Assembly: GCF_018100925.1 (NCBI RefSeq) | Contig: NZ_JAGJEH010000013.1 | Coordinates: 1-64,000 of the forward strand | Direction of reading: 5' to 3' | DNA length: 64,000 bases | Source of the DNA: Pseudoalteromonas luteoviolacea | Lineage (GTDB): Bacteria > Pseudomonadota > Gammaproteobacteria > Enterobacterales > Alteromonadaceae | Shown here: positions 10,801 to 17,323 of the stretch, in pieces | How positions within the stretch are numbered: the first letter of the stretch is position 1 | Layout of the letters: every line of letters starts with the position of its first letter | Notes under the pieces: model-generated | Database searches by the model: none | Seen by the model: only the letters and a program-made list of their open reading frames with translations | What the model was told of the DNA's origin: nothing | Translations under genes and position numbers: made by a program

Positions 10801-11885
10801 GCTTCAAGGCGGTTTGAAGAAGAGTCAATACGAACAGTCTCTGACATGTACGCACCGCTGTCTACTTCATTGATGTAAAGCGTATCGATCTTAGTGTGAC
10901 CCGCTTTCACAAGCTCAGCCATCAACTCAAGCGACAATTCAGCGTTCGCTTCAGCGATGATCTCACCTGTTGACTCATCGATGTAGTTTTTGGCAACTAC
11001 GCGACCAATGATGTACTCATGTGGTACTTCAAGTTGCGTGATGCCTTTTTTCTCGATGTTTTTGATATGACGAGCTGTGATACGACGGCCCTGTTCAACC
11101 AATACTTCACCGTCTGCATCTTTGATATCAAATGCAGCCGTCTCACCGCGTAGGCGAGATGGTACTAGTTCCATCATCACTTTACCGTTTACAACTTCGA
11201 AACCAGTTGTTTCAAAGAATAGCGCTAGAATTTCTTCAGTTGTGAATTCTAGTGCGCGTAAAATGATTGAAGCCGGTAACTTACGACGACGGTCAATACG
11301 AACGAAAAGGTTATCTTTTACATCAAATTCAAAATCTAACCATGAACCACGGTAAGGGATAACACGTGCATTATAAAGCACTTTACCCGATGAATGAGAT
11401 TTACCGCGGTCGTTATCAAAGAATACACCAGGTGAACGGTGTAGCTGAGAAACGATAACACGCTCGGTACCGTTGATTACGAAAGTACCTGTGTCTGTCA
11501 TGAGCGGGATCTCGCCCATGTAAACTTCTTGCTCTTTAATGTCTTTGACTGTACCTGGAGCTTCTTTGTCCATAAGTACAAGACGTAATTTAACGCGAAG
11601 TGGAGCAGAATAAGTCACGCCGCGAATTTGACATTCTTTTACATCGAATACTGGTTCTCCGATACGGTAACTCACGTATTGAAGTTCAGAATTGCCCGAG
11701 TAGCTTTTGATAGGGAATACAGAACGGAATGCAGCTTCCAATCCAGTATCGCCATCCGCGTCCGGCGTAATGAATTTTTTAAACGATTCCAACTGCGTTT
11801 GCAAAAGGAAAGGTATATCCAAAACTTGTGGACGTTTACCAAAATCCTTACGGATACGTTTCTTTTCAGAATAAGAGTAAGCCAT
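7860..11885 (-). CDS. rpoB: RNA polymerase subunit beta
   Basis: Core RNA polymerase subunit. I start it at the ATG at 11883-11885, giving 1341 aa (E. coli 1342) beginning [19 protein letters not shown]. The frame stays open for 21 more codons, but only the internal ATG has a good ribosome-binding site (GAGGA, 5-base spacing) and matches the family N-terminus. The rifampicin cluster reads [29 protein letters not shown] in two adjoining stretches, with wild-type residues at the positions of E. coli D516, H526 and S531. It belongs to the rplJL-rpoBC unit, preceded by an attenuator hairpin. Confidence 0.98.
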   Translation of the reverse strand: [1341 protein letters not shown]

Positions 11886-12076
11886 GGGGTTCCTCAGCTT
11901 GCTGATCTTTGACCCAACCTGTTCATGCAGAACAGCATTCATTGGCATCTAAGCCATGATAACAACATCTAAATTGTCTACCTAAACCCAACAGTTTCCC
12001 AAAAGGTTTAAATTATTGAAAAACTTGAAGAATTTAGGTTTTTATTGCGCAATAGTAATACTTTCGCTCTAGAGCG

Positions 12077-12110
12077 CAAAAGGGCCGGTGATTAAAAAAT
12101 CACCAGCCCT
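12077..12110 (-). terminator. rplL-rpoB attenuator hairpin
   Basis: A 13-bp stem (arms 12081-12093 and 12098-12110, one G-U wobble in the minus-strand RNA) is followed by a short U-run at 12077-12080. It lies in the 264-bp gap between rplL and rpoB. In E. coli a partial terminator in this gap lowers rpoBC expression relative to the ribosomal proteins; the position and structure here fit that role. Confidence 0.75.
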
Positions 12111-12149
12111 TGCCTGATTTCTCAGGCAGCGAACCTAGCGTATGCTAGA

Positions 12150-12512
12150 TTACTTGATCTCAACTTCAGCACCAGCTTCTTCAAGATCTTTCTTAAGTGC
12201 TTCAGCTTCTTCTTTAGAAACAGCTTCTTTGATTGGCGCAGGAGCAGACTCAACAAGAGCTTTTGCTTCTTTAAGGCCAAGACCAGTTGCACCACGTACA
12301 GCTTTGATAGCAGCAACTTTGTTACCGCCAGCGCCAGCTAGGATTACGTCGAACTCAGTCTTCTCTTCAGCAGCTTCAGCAGGACCAGCAGCAACAACAG
12401 CAGCAGCTGCAGTTACGCCGAATTTTTCTTCCATTGCTTCAACTAGTTCAACAACTTCCATTACTGACATTTCAGCAATCGCGTCAAGGATTTGGTCTTT
12501 AGTTACAGACAT
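12150..12512 (-). CDS. rplL: 50S ribosomal protein L7/L12
   Basis: Stalk protein present in several copies per ribosome; it recruits and activates translational GTPases. The 120-aa protein has an N-terminal L10-binding dimerisation domain (about residues 1-30), an Ala-rich flexible hinge (about 34-50) and a C-terminal factor-binding domain with GLKEAKALVE. It is very acidic and Ala-rich as expected. It follows rplJ by 72 bp. Confidence 0.98.
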   Translation of the reverse strand: MSVTKDQILDAIAEMSVMEVVELVEAMEEKFGVTAAAAVVAAGPAEAAEEKTEFDVILAGAGGNKVAAIKAVRGATGLGLKEAKALVESAPAPIKEAVSKEEAEALKKDLEEAGAEVEIK

Positions 12513-12584
12513 TTTAAGTTTCCTAATTAATCACGAACCCATGAGGTTCAAAAAAATTTATTGATGAAAGTGTAAAAGGTGCGA

Positions 12585-13079
12585 TTAAGCAGCTTCTTCA
12601 GCTTTCTGAACACGTACAGCTTCAATTGTTTTAACCAATTTACCAGCTGACGCTTCTTTCATAGCGCTCATTAAGCGTGCAACAGCTTCGTCGTAAGTAG
12701 GTAGCTTAGCAAGCATATCTACGTCAACAACATTGCCTTCAAATGCAGCCGCTTTCAGTTCGAACAACTCGTTTTTCTTTGCGAAATCAGCAAAGATACG
12801 AGCAGCAGCACCTGGGTGCTCTGAAGAGAAAGCGATTAGGCTTGGGCCTACTAGCGATTCGTTAAGGCACTCATAATCAGTACCTTCAACAGCGCGTTTT
12901 GCAAGCGTGTTACGGACAACTTTCATCCATACGCCTGCTTCACGAGCTTCTTTACGAAGCGCAGTGATAGCATCTACTGTTACACCACGAGAATCTGCAA
13001 CTACTGCAGATAGAGCACCTTTGGCAGCTTCGTTGACTTCAGCAACAATTGCTTTTTTGTCTTGAAGATTTAAAGCCAT
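12585..13079 (-). CDS. rplJ: 50S ribosomal protein L10
   Basis: Anchors L7/L12 dimers to 23S rRNA, forming the base of the stalk. At 164 aa it matches E. coli L10 (165 aa); the start MALNLQDKKAIVAEVNEAAKG is the family N-terminus and an AGGAG site precedes the ATG. In E. coli the L10-L7/L12 complex represses its own mRNA through a structured leader. That leader is recognisable here at 13201-13255, and an independent promoter lies upstream at 13374-13402. Confidence 0.98.
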   Translation of the reverse strand: MALNLQDKKAIVAEVNEAAKGALSAVVADSRGVTVDAITALRKEAREAGVWMKVVRNTLAKRAVEGTDYECLNESLVGPSLIAFSSEHPGAAARIFADFAKKNELFELKAAAFEGNVVDVDMLAKLPTYDEAVARLMSAMKEASAGKLVKTIEAVRVQKAEEAA

Positions 13080-13200
13080 GGGTGTTACTCCTGGTTAATA
13101 TGGGAACAAGTCCCCAGTTCTACTTTACTCACAGCCAACTGGCTATGAGCTGCTTTTTACGGCGAGAACCAGAAGATTAGGAAAAATCTAGCTGGGATTC

Positions 13201-13255
13201 ACACCGTCTACGTAGGGAGATTAAGTAACAAAGTTACACCTACGGTCTTGGACGG
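13201..13255 (-). promoter_or_regulatory. Ribosomal protein L10 leader
   Basis: The minus strand reads GTCCAAGACCGTAGGTG, then a short variable arm, CTTAATC and CCTACGTAGACGGTG. This is the conserved core of the L10 leader that binds the L10-(L7/L12) complex to repress rplJL translation in E. coli. The outer helix pairs the segments near 13251-13255 and 13204-13208; the inner helix pairs the two CCTACG-type segments. It starts about 120 bases upstream of the rplJ ATG. Confidence 0.88.
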
Positions 13256-13373
13256 AAACGCAATTTATCGATTTTATTGTAGACCAAATTTGATAAACAA
13301 CAGTTCGAAATTATGCGCTTCAACCCGAATTCTTTGCTTCGTTGGAAGTGACTTCTCAACGAAATGGCGCAAA

Positions 13374-13402
13374 ATTATAGTCTAATTTTTACGCCATGTA
13401 AA
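13374..13402 (-). promoter_or_regulatory. rplJ promoter
   Basis: On the minus strand there is a -35 TTTACA (13397-13402), an exact 17-bp spacer and a -10 TATAAT (13374-13379). A GCGCC-rich discriminator follows. It lies just 14 bases downstream of the rplA stop and corresponds to the separate L10 promoter of E. coli. Transcription from it covers the L10 leader, rplJ, rplL and rpoBC. Confidence 0.82.
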
Positions 13403-13416
13403 CGCTAAAATCTAAA

Positions 13417-14121
13417 TTACGCTAGTTGCGTGTTTAGAGTAGCTTGGTCTACAGCAACACCCGCGCCCATAGTCGTTGAGATGCTTACTTTCTTCAAGTA
13501 AGTACCTTTCGCTTGAGAAGGCTTAGCCTTCTTAAGAGCAACGATAAGTGCTTCAAGGTTTTCTTGAAGCTGGTTAGCGTCGAAGTCAACCTTACCGATT
13601 GTAGTGTGGATGATACCGTTCTTGTCGTTACGGTAACGAACCTGACCAGCTTTTGCGTTTTTAACTGCTTCTGCAACGTTAGGTGTTACAGTACCAGTTT
13701 TAGGGTTAGGCATAAGACCACGTGGACCTAGGATTTGACCTAGTTGACCAACAACGCGCATTGCATCTGGAGAAGCAACAACAACGTCAAAGTTCATTTC
13801 GCCTTTCTTAACCTGTTCAGCAAGGTCTTCCATACCTACTAAATCAGCACCAGCTTCTTTAGCAGCGTCAGCGTTAGCACCTTGAGTGAATACAGCAACG
13901 CGCACTTCACGACCAGTACCGTGTGGTAGTACAGTTGCACCACGTACGTTTTGGTCTGATTTACGAGCATCGATGCCAAGGTTTACAGCAACGTCAACAC
14001 TTTCAGTGAATTTAGCAGTAGCTAGTTCTTTAAGAAGAGCAACAGCTTCGTTGATTTCGTACTCTTTAGTTACGTCAACTTTTTCGCGGATTACGCGCAT
14101 ACGCTTAGTTAATTTAGCCAT
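13417..14121 (-). CDS. rplA: 50S ribosomal protein L1
   Basis: L1-stalk protein that controls exit of deacylated tRNA from the E site; in E. coli it also represses translation of the rplK-rplA mRNA. The ATG at 14119-14121 gives 234 aa starting MAKLTKRMRVIREKVDVTKEYEIN, the E. coli length and N-terminus. A TTG two codons upstream keeps the frame open but adds only two unaligned residues. The conserved GPRGLMPNPKTGTV motif is present. It begins 6 bases after the rplK stop, so translational coupling is likely. Confidence 0.97.
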   Translation of the reverse strand: MAKLTKRMRVIREKVDVTKEYEINEAVALLKELATAKFTESVDVAVNLGIDARKSDQNVRGATVLPHGTGREVRVAVFTQGANADAAKEAGADLVGMEDLAEQVKKGEMNFDVVVASPDAMRVVGQLGQILGPRGLMPNPKTGTVTPNVAEAVKNAKAGQVRYRNDKNGIIHTTIGKVDFDANQLQENLEALIVALKKAKPSQAKGTYLKKVSISTTMGAGVAVDQATLNTQLA

Positions 14122-14127
14122 TCTCAA

Positions 14128-14556
14128 TTACCCTTCTACATTCAAGCCCATTGCACGTGCAGAACCTGCAATCGTGCGTACAGCTGCGTCCATATCAGCA
14201 GCAGTAAGGTCAGGACGTTTAGTCTCAACAATCTCTTCTAGTTGTGCACGTGTTACAGTACCAACTTTCTCAGTGTTTGGACGGCCAGAACCAGACTTGA
14301 TACCTGCAGCCTTCTTAAGAAGGTAAGATGCAGGTGGCGTTTTCATATCAAAAGTGAATGAACGGTCGTTGTAAACAGAAATGATTACAGGAACTGGTGC
14401 ACCTTTTTCGATAGACTCTGTACGTGCGTTGAACGCTTTACAGAATTCCATGATGTTTACACCGTGTTGACCTAGTGCAGGACCTACTGGAGGACTAGGG
14501 TTAGCCATACCAGCAGCAACTTGTAGCTTGATTAAAGCTTCAACTTTTTTAGCCAT
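14128..14556 (-). CDS. rplK: 50S ribosomal protein L11
   Basis: Forms the GTPase-associated centre with 23S rRNA and is needed for RelA sensing of uncharged tRNA. The 142-aa protein has the N-terminal PSPPVGPALGQHGVNIMEFCKAFN region (two adjoining stretches), including the Pro-rich segment that binds thiostrepton, and the C-terminal rRNA-binding domain. It is the first gene of the rplK-rplA unit and is read from a promoter embedded in the nusG terminator. Confidence 0.98.
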   Translation of the reverse strand: MAKKVEALIKLQVAAGMANPSPPVGPALGQHGVNIMEFCKAFNARTESIEKGAPVPVIISVYNDRSFTFDMKTPPASYLLKKAAGIKSGSGRPNTEKVGTVTRAQLEEIVETKRPDLTAADMDAAVRTIAGSARAMGLNVEG

Positions 14557-14667
14557 GTTAATAACCTCGTTAAATGGGTCTTAGCCTTGTGCGCGCGAGG
14601 ACGCGTACTCAAACGGCTTCCCGATTAAAAAATTCGTACTTTTTGTAGTTAGCATTGAGCTAGCTAC

Positions 14668-14706
14668 AAAAAGGCCGCTGATTATAGTTTAATCAGCGGC
14701 CTTTTT
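14668..14706 (-). terminator. Terminator of secE-nusG
   Basis: A perfect 17-bp inverted repeat has arms 14668-14684 and 14690-14706 (core GGCCGCTGATTA) and a 5-base loop, with A/T runs on both ends. The minus-strand transcript therefore ends in a U-run, 37 bases after the nusG stop. The rplK promoter lies inside this repeat. Confidence 0.9.
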
Positions 14707-14709
14707 CAA
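14681..14709 (-). promoter_or_regulatory. rplK-rplA promoter
   Basis: On the minus strand there is a -35 TTGAAA (14704-14709), a 17-bp spacer and a perfect -10 TATAAT (14681-14686). The spacer is one arm of the nusG terminator and the -10 straddles its loop and second arm. Predicted start near 14674 in a GC-rich stretch, leaving a leader of about 118 bases before rplK. Confidence 0.75.
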
Positions 14710-14742
14710 TTACTTTTTGCAATAGTACAAAAATAATGCAAA

Positions 14743-15300
14743 TTAGGTGTCTTGCTCTACTTGGCCAAACTCTAAATCAACAGGTGTTGAACGACCAAAG
14801 ATAAGTACAGACACTTTTAAGCGGCTCTTTTCGTAATCCACTTCTTCAACAACACCGTTGAAGTCTGCAAATGGACCATCGATAACACGAACCACTTCAC
14901 CCGGCTCAAATAGCGTCGCAGGCTTAGGCGCTTCTGCGTTCTCTTGAAGACGGTTAAGAATGCGATCAGCTTCACGCTGACTAATTGGTGCAGGACGATC
15001 AGATGTACCGCCAACAAAGCCCATTACACGTGGTGTGCTATTCACCAAGTGCCAAGTTGCGTCGTTCATCACCATTTGAACAAGGACGTAACCTGGGAAG
15101 AATTTACGCTCAGACTTGCGCTTTTGACCAGCACGCATCTCTACAACTTCTTCTGTAGGTACTAGTACTTCACCGAAGTCTTCTTCTAAGCCTTCAATTT
15201 TAATGTGCTCGATAATTGTTTGAGCAACGCGCTTTTCAAAACCAGAAAACGCCTGAATTACGTACCAACGTAATTTCTTTTCTTTGTTCTCATCCGACAT
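14743..15300 (-). CDS. nusG: Transcription termination/antitermination factor NusG
   Basis: Binds RNA polymerase, suppresses pausing and links it to Rho or to ribosomal S10. The 185-aa protein has an N-terminal NGN domain (KKLRWYVIQAFSGFEKRVAQTI onward, about residues 9-120) and a C-terminal KOW domain (PFADFNGVVEEVDYEKSRL). E. coli NusG has 181 aa. It lies 4 bp after secE and clearly forms an operon with it. Confidence 0.98.
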   Translation of the reverse strand: MSDENKEKKLRWYVIQAFSGFEKRVAQTIIEHIKIEGLEEDFGEVLVPTEEVVEMRAGQKRKSERKFFPGYVLVQMVMNDATWHLVNSTPRVMGFVGGTSDRPAPISQREADRILNRLQENAEAPKPATLFEPGEVVRVIDGPFADFNGVVEEVDYEKSRLKVSVLIFGRSTPVDLEFGQVEQDT

Positions 15301-15304
15301 GGGA

Positions 15305-15682
15305 TCAGATCTCCAATCCAGTTAAAAAGCCAACAGCACGGAATAGCAAGCCATCTAATCCCCAAAGGATAAGTGCCATCACTACTGTTGCTGCCATCAC
15401 GATAATTGTAGTATGTGTTGCTTCTTGACGCGTAGGCCATACAACTTTACGAACCTCAATACGAGACTCTTTTGCAAATGCAATAAAAGTACGACCTTTT
15501 TCAGTTGTCGCTGCGATACCTAAAGCGGCACCCACTGCAACTACAACACCGACGGCGCGAACCAACGCAGACATGTCTGCATACATATAGTTACCAACTA
15601 CTGCGCCAGTGAGTAGTACAACTGCAACTAGCCATTTTACCGTGTCCATCGAGCTAGACGGGTTTTCAACATTAGTGCTCAT
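15305..15682 (-). CDS. secE: Preprotein translocase subunit SecE
   Basis: Essential membrane subunit of the SecYEG channel. The 125-aa protein has three predicted membrane segments (about residues 14-34, 40-58 and 92-115), as in the longer enterobacterial form. The conserved cytoplasmic amphipathic stretch before the last segment reads ESRIEVRKVVWPTRQEA, the SecE signature. It is the first protein gene after tRNA-Trp and directly precedes nusG. Confidence 0.97.
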   Translation of the reverse strand: MSTNVENPSSSMDTVKWLVAVVLLTGAVVGNYMYADMSALVRAVGVVVAVGAALGIAATTEKGRTFIAFAKESRIEVRKVVWPTRQEATHTTIIVMAATVVMALILWGLDGLLFRAVGFLTGLEI

Positions 15683-15711
15683 AATTGTTTTACCTTAAAT
15701 ACAGACACAAC

Positions 15712-15732
15712 AACCCTGTCTAAGACAGGGTT
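15712..15732 (-). promoter_or_regulatory. Stem-loop between tRNA-Trp and secE
   Basis: A perfect 9-bp inverted repeat (AACCCTGTC, 3-base loop, GACAGGGTT) lies 30 bases upstream of the secE start. No convincing U-run follows on either strand, so it may be an RNA-processing or mRNA-stabilising hairpin on a tRNA-secE transcript rather than a terminator. Confidence 0.4.
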
Positions 15733-15808
15733 AATCCATTAAATCCAAATTTATAAATAAGCGACTTAAACTGCACATTATTTTAAATTGGGACTAAAAA
15801 GTATTGAG

Positions 15809-15885
15809 TGGCAGGGGCGGCAGGACTCGAACCCGCAACCATCGGTTTTGGAGACCGCTGTTCTACCAATTGGAACTACGCCCCT
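15809..15885 (-). tRNA. tRNA-Trp (anticodon CCA)
   Basis: The minus strand folds as a complete 77-base cloverleaf including the encoded 3' CCA. The acceptor AGGGGCG pairs with CGCCCCT. The D arm is GTTC/GAAC, the anticodon arm CGGTCTCCAAAACCG carries CCA, and the T loop is GTTCGAG. It closely matches E. coli tRNA-Trp, with one extra base in the D loop. It is followed by secE and preceded by its own promoter. Confidence 0.96.
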
Positions 15886-15900
15886 GCAAAGTGGATGCCC

Positions 15901-15928
15901 ATTATACTGACGAACAATCTGAAAACAA
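15901..15928 (-). promoter_or_regulatory. tRNA-Trp promoter
   Basis: On the minus strand there is a -35 TTGTTT (15923-15928), a 16-bp spacer and a perfect -10 TATAAT (15901-15906). A GGGC discriminator and a start about 9 bases before the mature tRNA fit a strong, stringently controlled stable-RNA promoter. Confidence 0.72.
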
Positions 15929-16172
15929 GTGTAAAAGTTATACATCGTGTGATTTTCACAACTTTTGTTTTTCAATCAGTTATTCACAAGTACGTTACGG
16001 CATCACTTTTTGTCGTCTTAAAGCCCAAAACCGAATAATTCAGCCGCTTTGATTCAACACAATACAACCAATATTGGGTACATGACAGAAAATATCAAGG
16101 CCTAGGTACAAAGTGAGTTATGAAGTGGATTAAAAGTCACGTTTTCTGTTTACATTTATTGGTTCAAAGGCA

Positions 16173-16931
16173 TTAGCCTCGAGCAACAACTCCTTTTACA
16201 TCGGCGAGCAAACTAGATGCACCAAACCTGAAATTGGCTTTTTCAACCCACCCTCTTCCCATAATCTGGCAGGCAACGTCGAGGTAAGGGCACGCCTGTG
16301 CAACCGTTTTCACCCCGCCCGCGGCTTTAAAACCAACGGGTTTGCCGTTAATTTTAATACGCTCTAACATCACCTGAGTCGCTGCCAAAGTTGCGTTAAC
16401 AGCTACCTTACCGGTACTGGTTTTGATAAAATCGGCCCCAGCTAATATCGCGATATCACTGGCTTGTGCGATCAATTCTGGCGTATCTAGCACACCACTT
16501 TCAATGATCACTTTTAACTGCACGGAGCTGCCACATACTTCCTTACTCGAGCGAACATATTGCCACGGTGTATCAGGATCTCCGGCGATAACTTGGTTAT
16601 ATGGCATTACTAAGTCAATTTCATCAGCGCCGTCATCAATGGCTTGCTGAGTCTGCGCTAATACTTGTGAAAGGGGCTGTTCACCACAAGGAAAGTTAGT
16701 CACTGTTGCCACTTTAACGCTATACCACCCCCGCGATGACAGGTGCTTTTTACACAGCGCCACAAATTGAGGATAAACACACACAGCAGCTGGCAATGCG
16801 ACGTCTTCATCTATACTATCAAGCATCTCTAAGATACTTTTTTCTGTATCATCTTCATTGAGCGAAGTTAAATCCATTAGTTCAAGCACGTGCTTTGCAA
16901 CAGCGGCAGTGACTTGATTATTTGTACTCAT
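16173..16931 (-). CDS. deoC: Deoxyribose-phosphate aldolase
   Basis: Cleaves 2-deoxyribose 5-phosphate to acetaldehyde and glyceraldehyde 3-phosphate in deoxynucleoside catabolism. The 252-aa TIM-barrel protein has the DeoC signature ADFIKTSTGKVAVNATL, containing the Schiff-base lysine, and a second conserved lysine in GFKAAGGVKT. E. coli DeoC has 259 aa. The ATG follows an AAGGAGA ribosome-binding site. It stands alone here; the other deo genes are not adjacent, and its neighbours are tRNA-Trp and the divergent sulfate operon. Confidence 0.96.
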   Translation of the reverse strand: MSTNNQVTAAVAKHVLELMDLTSLNEDDTEKSILEMLDSIDEDVALPAAVCVYPQFVALCKKHLSSRGWYSVKVATVTNFPCGEQPLSQVLAQTQQAIDDGADEIDLVMPYNQVIAGDPDTPWQYVRSSKEVCGSSVQLKVIIESGVLDTPELIAQASDIAILAGADFIKTSTGKVAVNATLAATQVMLERIKINGKPVGFKAAGGVKTVAQACPYLDVACQIMGRGWVEKANFRFGASSLLADVKGVVARG

Positions 16932-17323
16932 GAGATCTCCTTAGGACGCAAACCATCGAATAGGTTCGTCACTATCAATCTTATCCATTTACAGTGTGTT
17001 CAAGTTAAATGGATTATTTGGCCTCCCTACAGGACATTTGTCCGCCCCGATGCAGCTTTGACCTCTTCACACTCAGCACTGTGTTATTTTCATGTTCCAT
17101 TATATCTCATAACCAATCGCTATAAGTTGCTAATATGGATACATTTTGCTCTCTAGACCTTGAAATATAAGCCTTAAACCAAAATCAAAGCCTGTATATA
17201 ACTTTTAGTTATATATTTTGGGTTAATATTATTTTTTTGTATTTAAAGGCCGATATATTCTGCCCTCCTACTAAGTCATTTTAGTTGGCTTAAATCAAGG
17301 TTATGCATTTAGGGGCGAGTACA
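16932..17323. other. Divergent intergenic region deoC / cysG
   Basis: About 390 bp between two divergent start codons; AT-rich toward cysG. It contains the candidate CysB palindrome at 17195-17215 and the cysG ribosome-binding site. No convincing coding frame, RNA gene or repeat is seen in the remainder. Confidence 0.6.
17195..17215 (+). promoter_or_regulatory. Candidate CysB site upstream of cysG
   Basis: A perfect palindrome TATATAAC - 5 bases - GTTATATA lies about 110-130 bases upstream of the cysG start. The ATAAC-N5-GTTAT form has the shape expected of a LysR-type regulator. An 11-bp part of it (CTTTTAGTTAT on this strand) recurs upstream of the other sulfur operon, at cysJ. Assignment to CysB is an inference from the regulon, not from a tested site. 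Confidence 0.5.

Noticed and set aside
14640..14672. Second hairpin near rplK as an extra terminator
   Set aside because: Its T-run precedes and its A-run follows the stem on the plus strand, so neither direction gives a proper U-tailed terminator; kept only as a possible leader structure.
15804..16052. Plus-strand frames of 76-82 aa over the tRNA-Trp gene
   Set aside because: They read through the antisense of a complete tRNA and its promoter; a common artefact.
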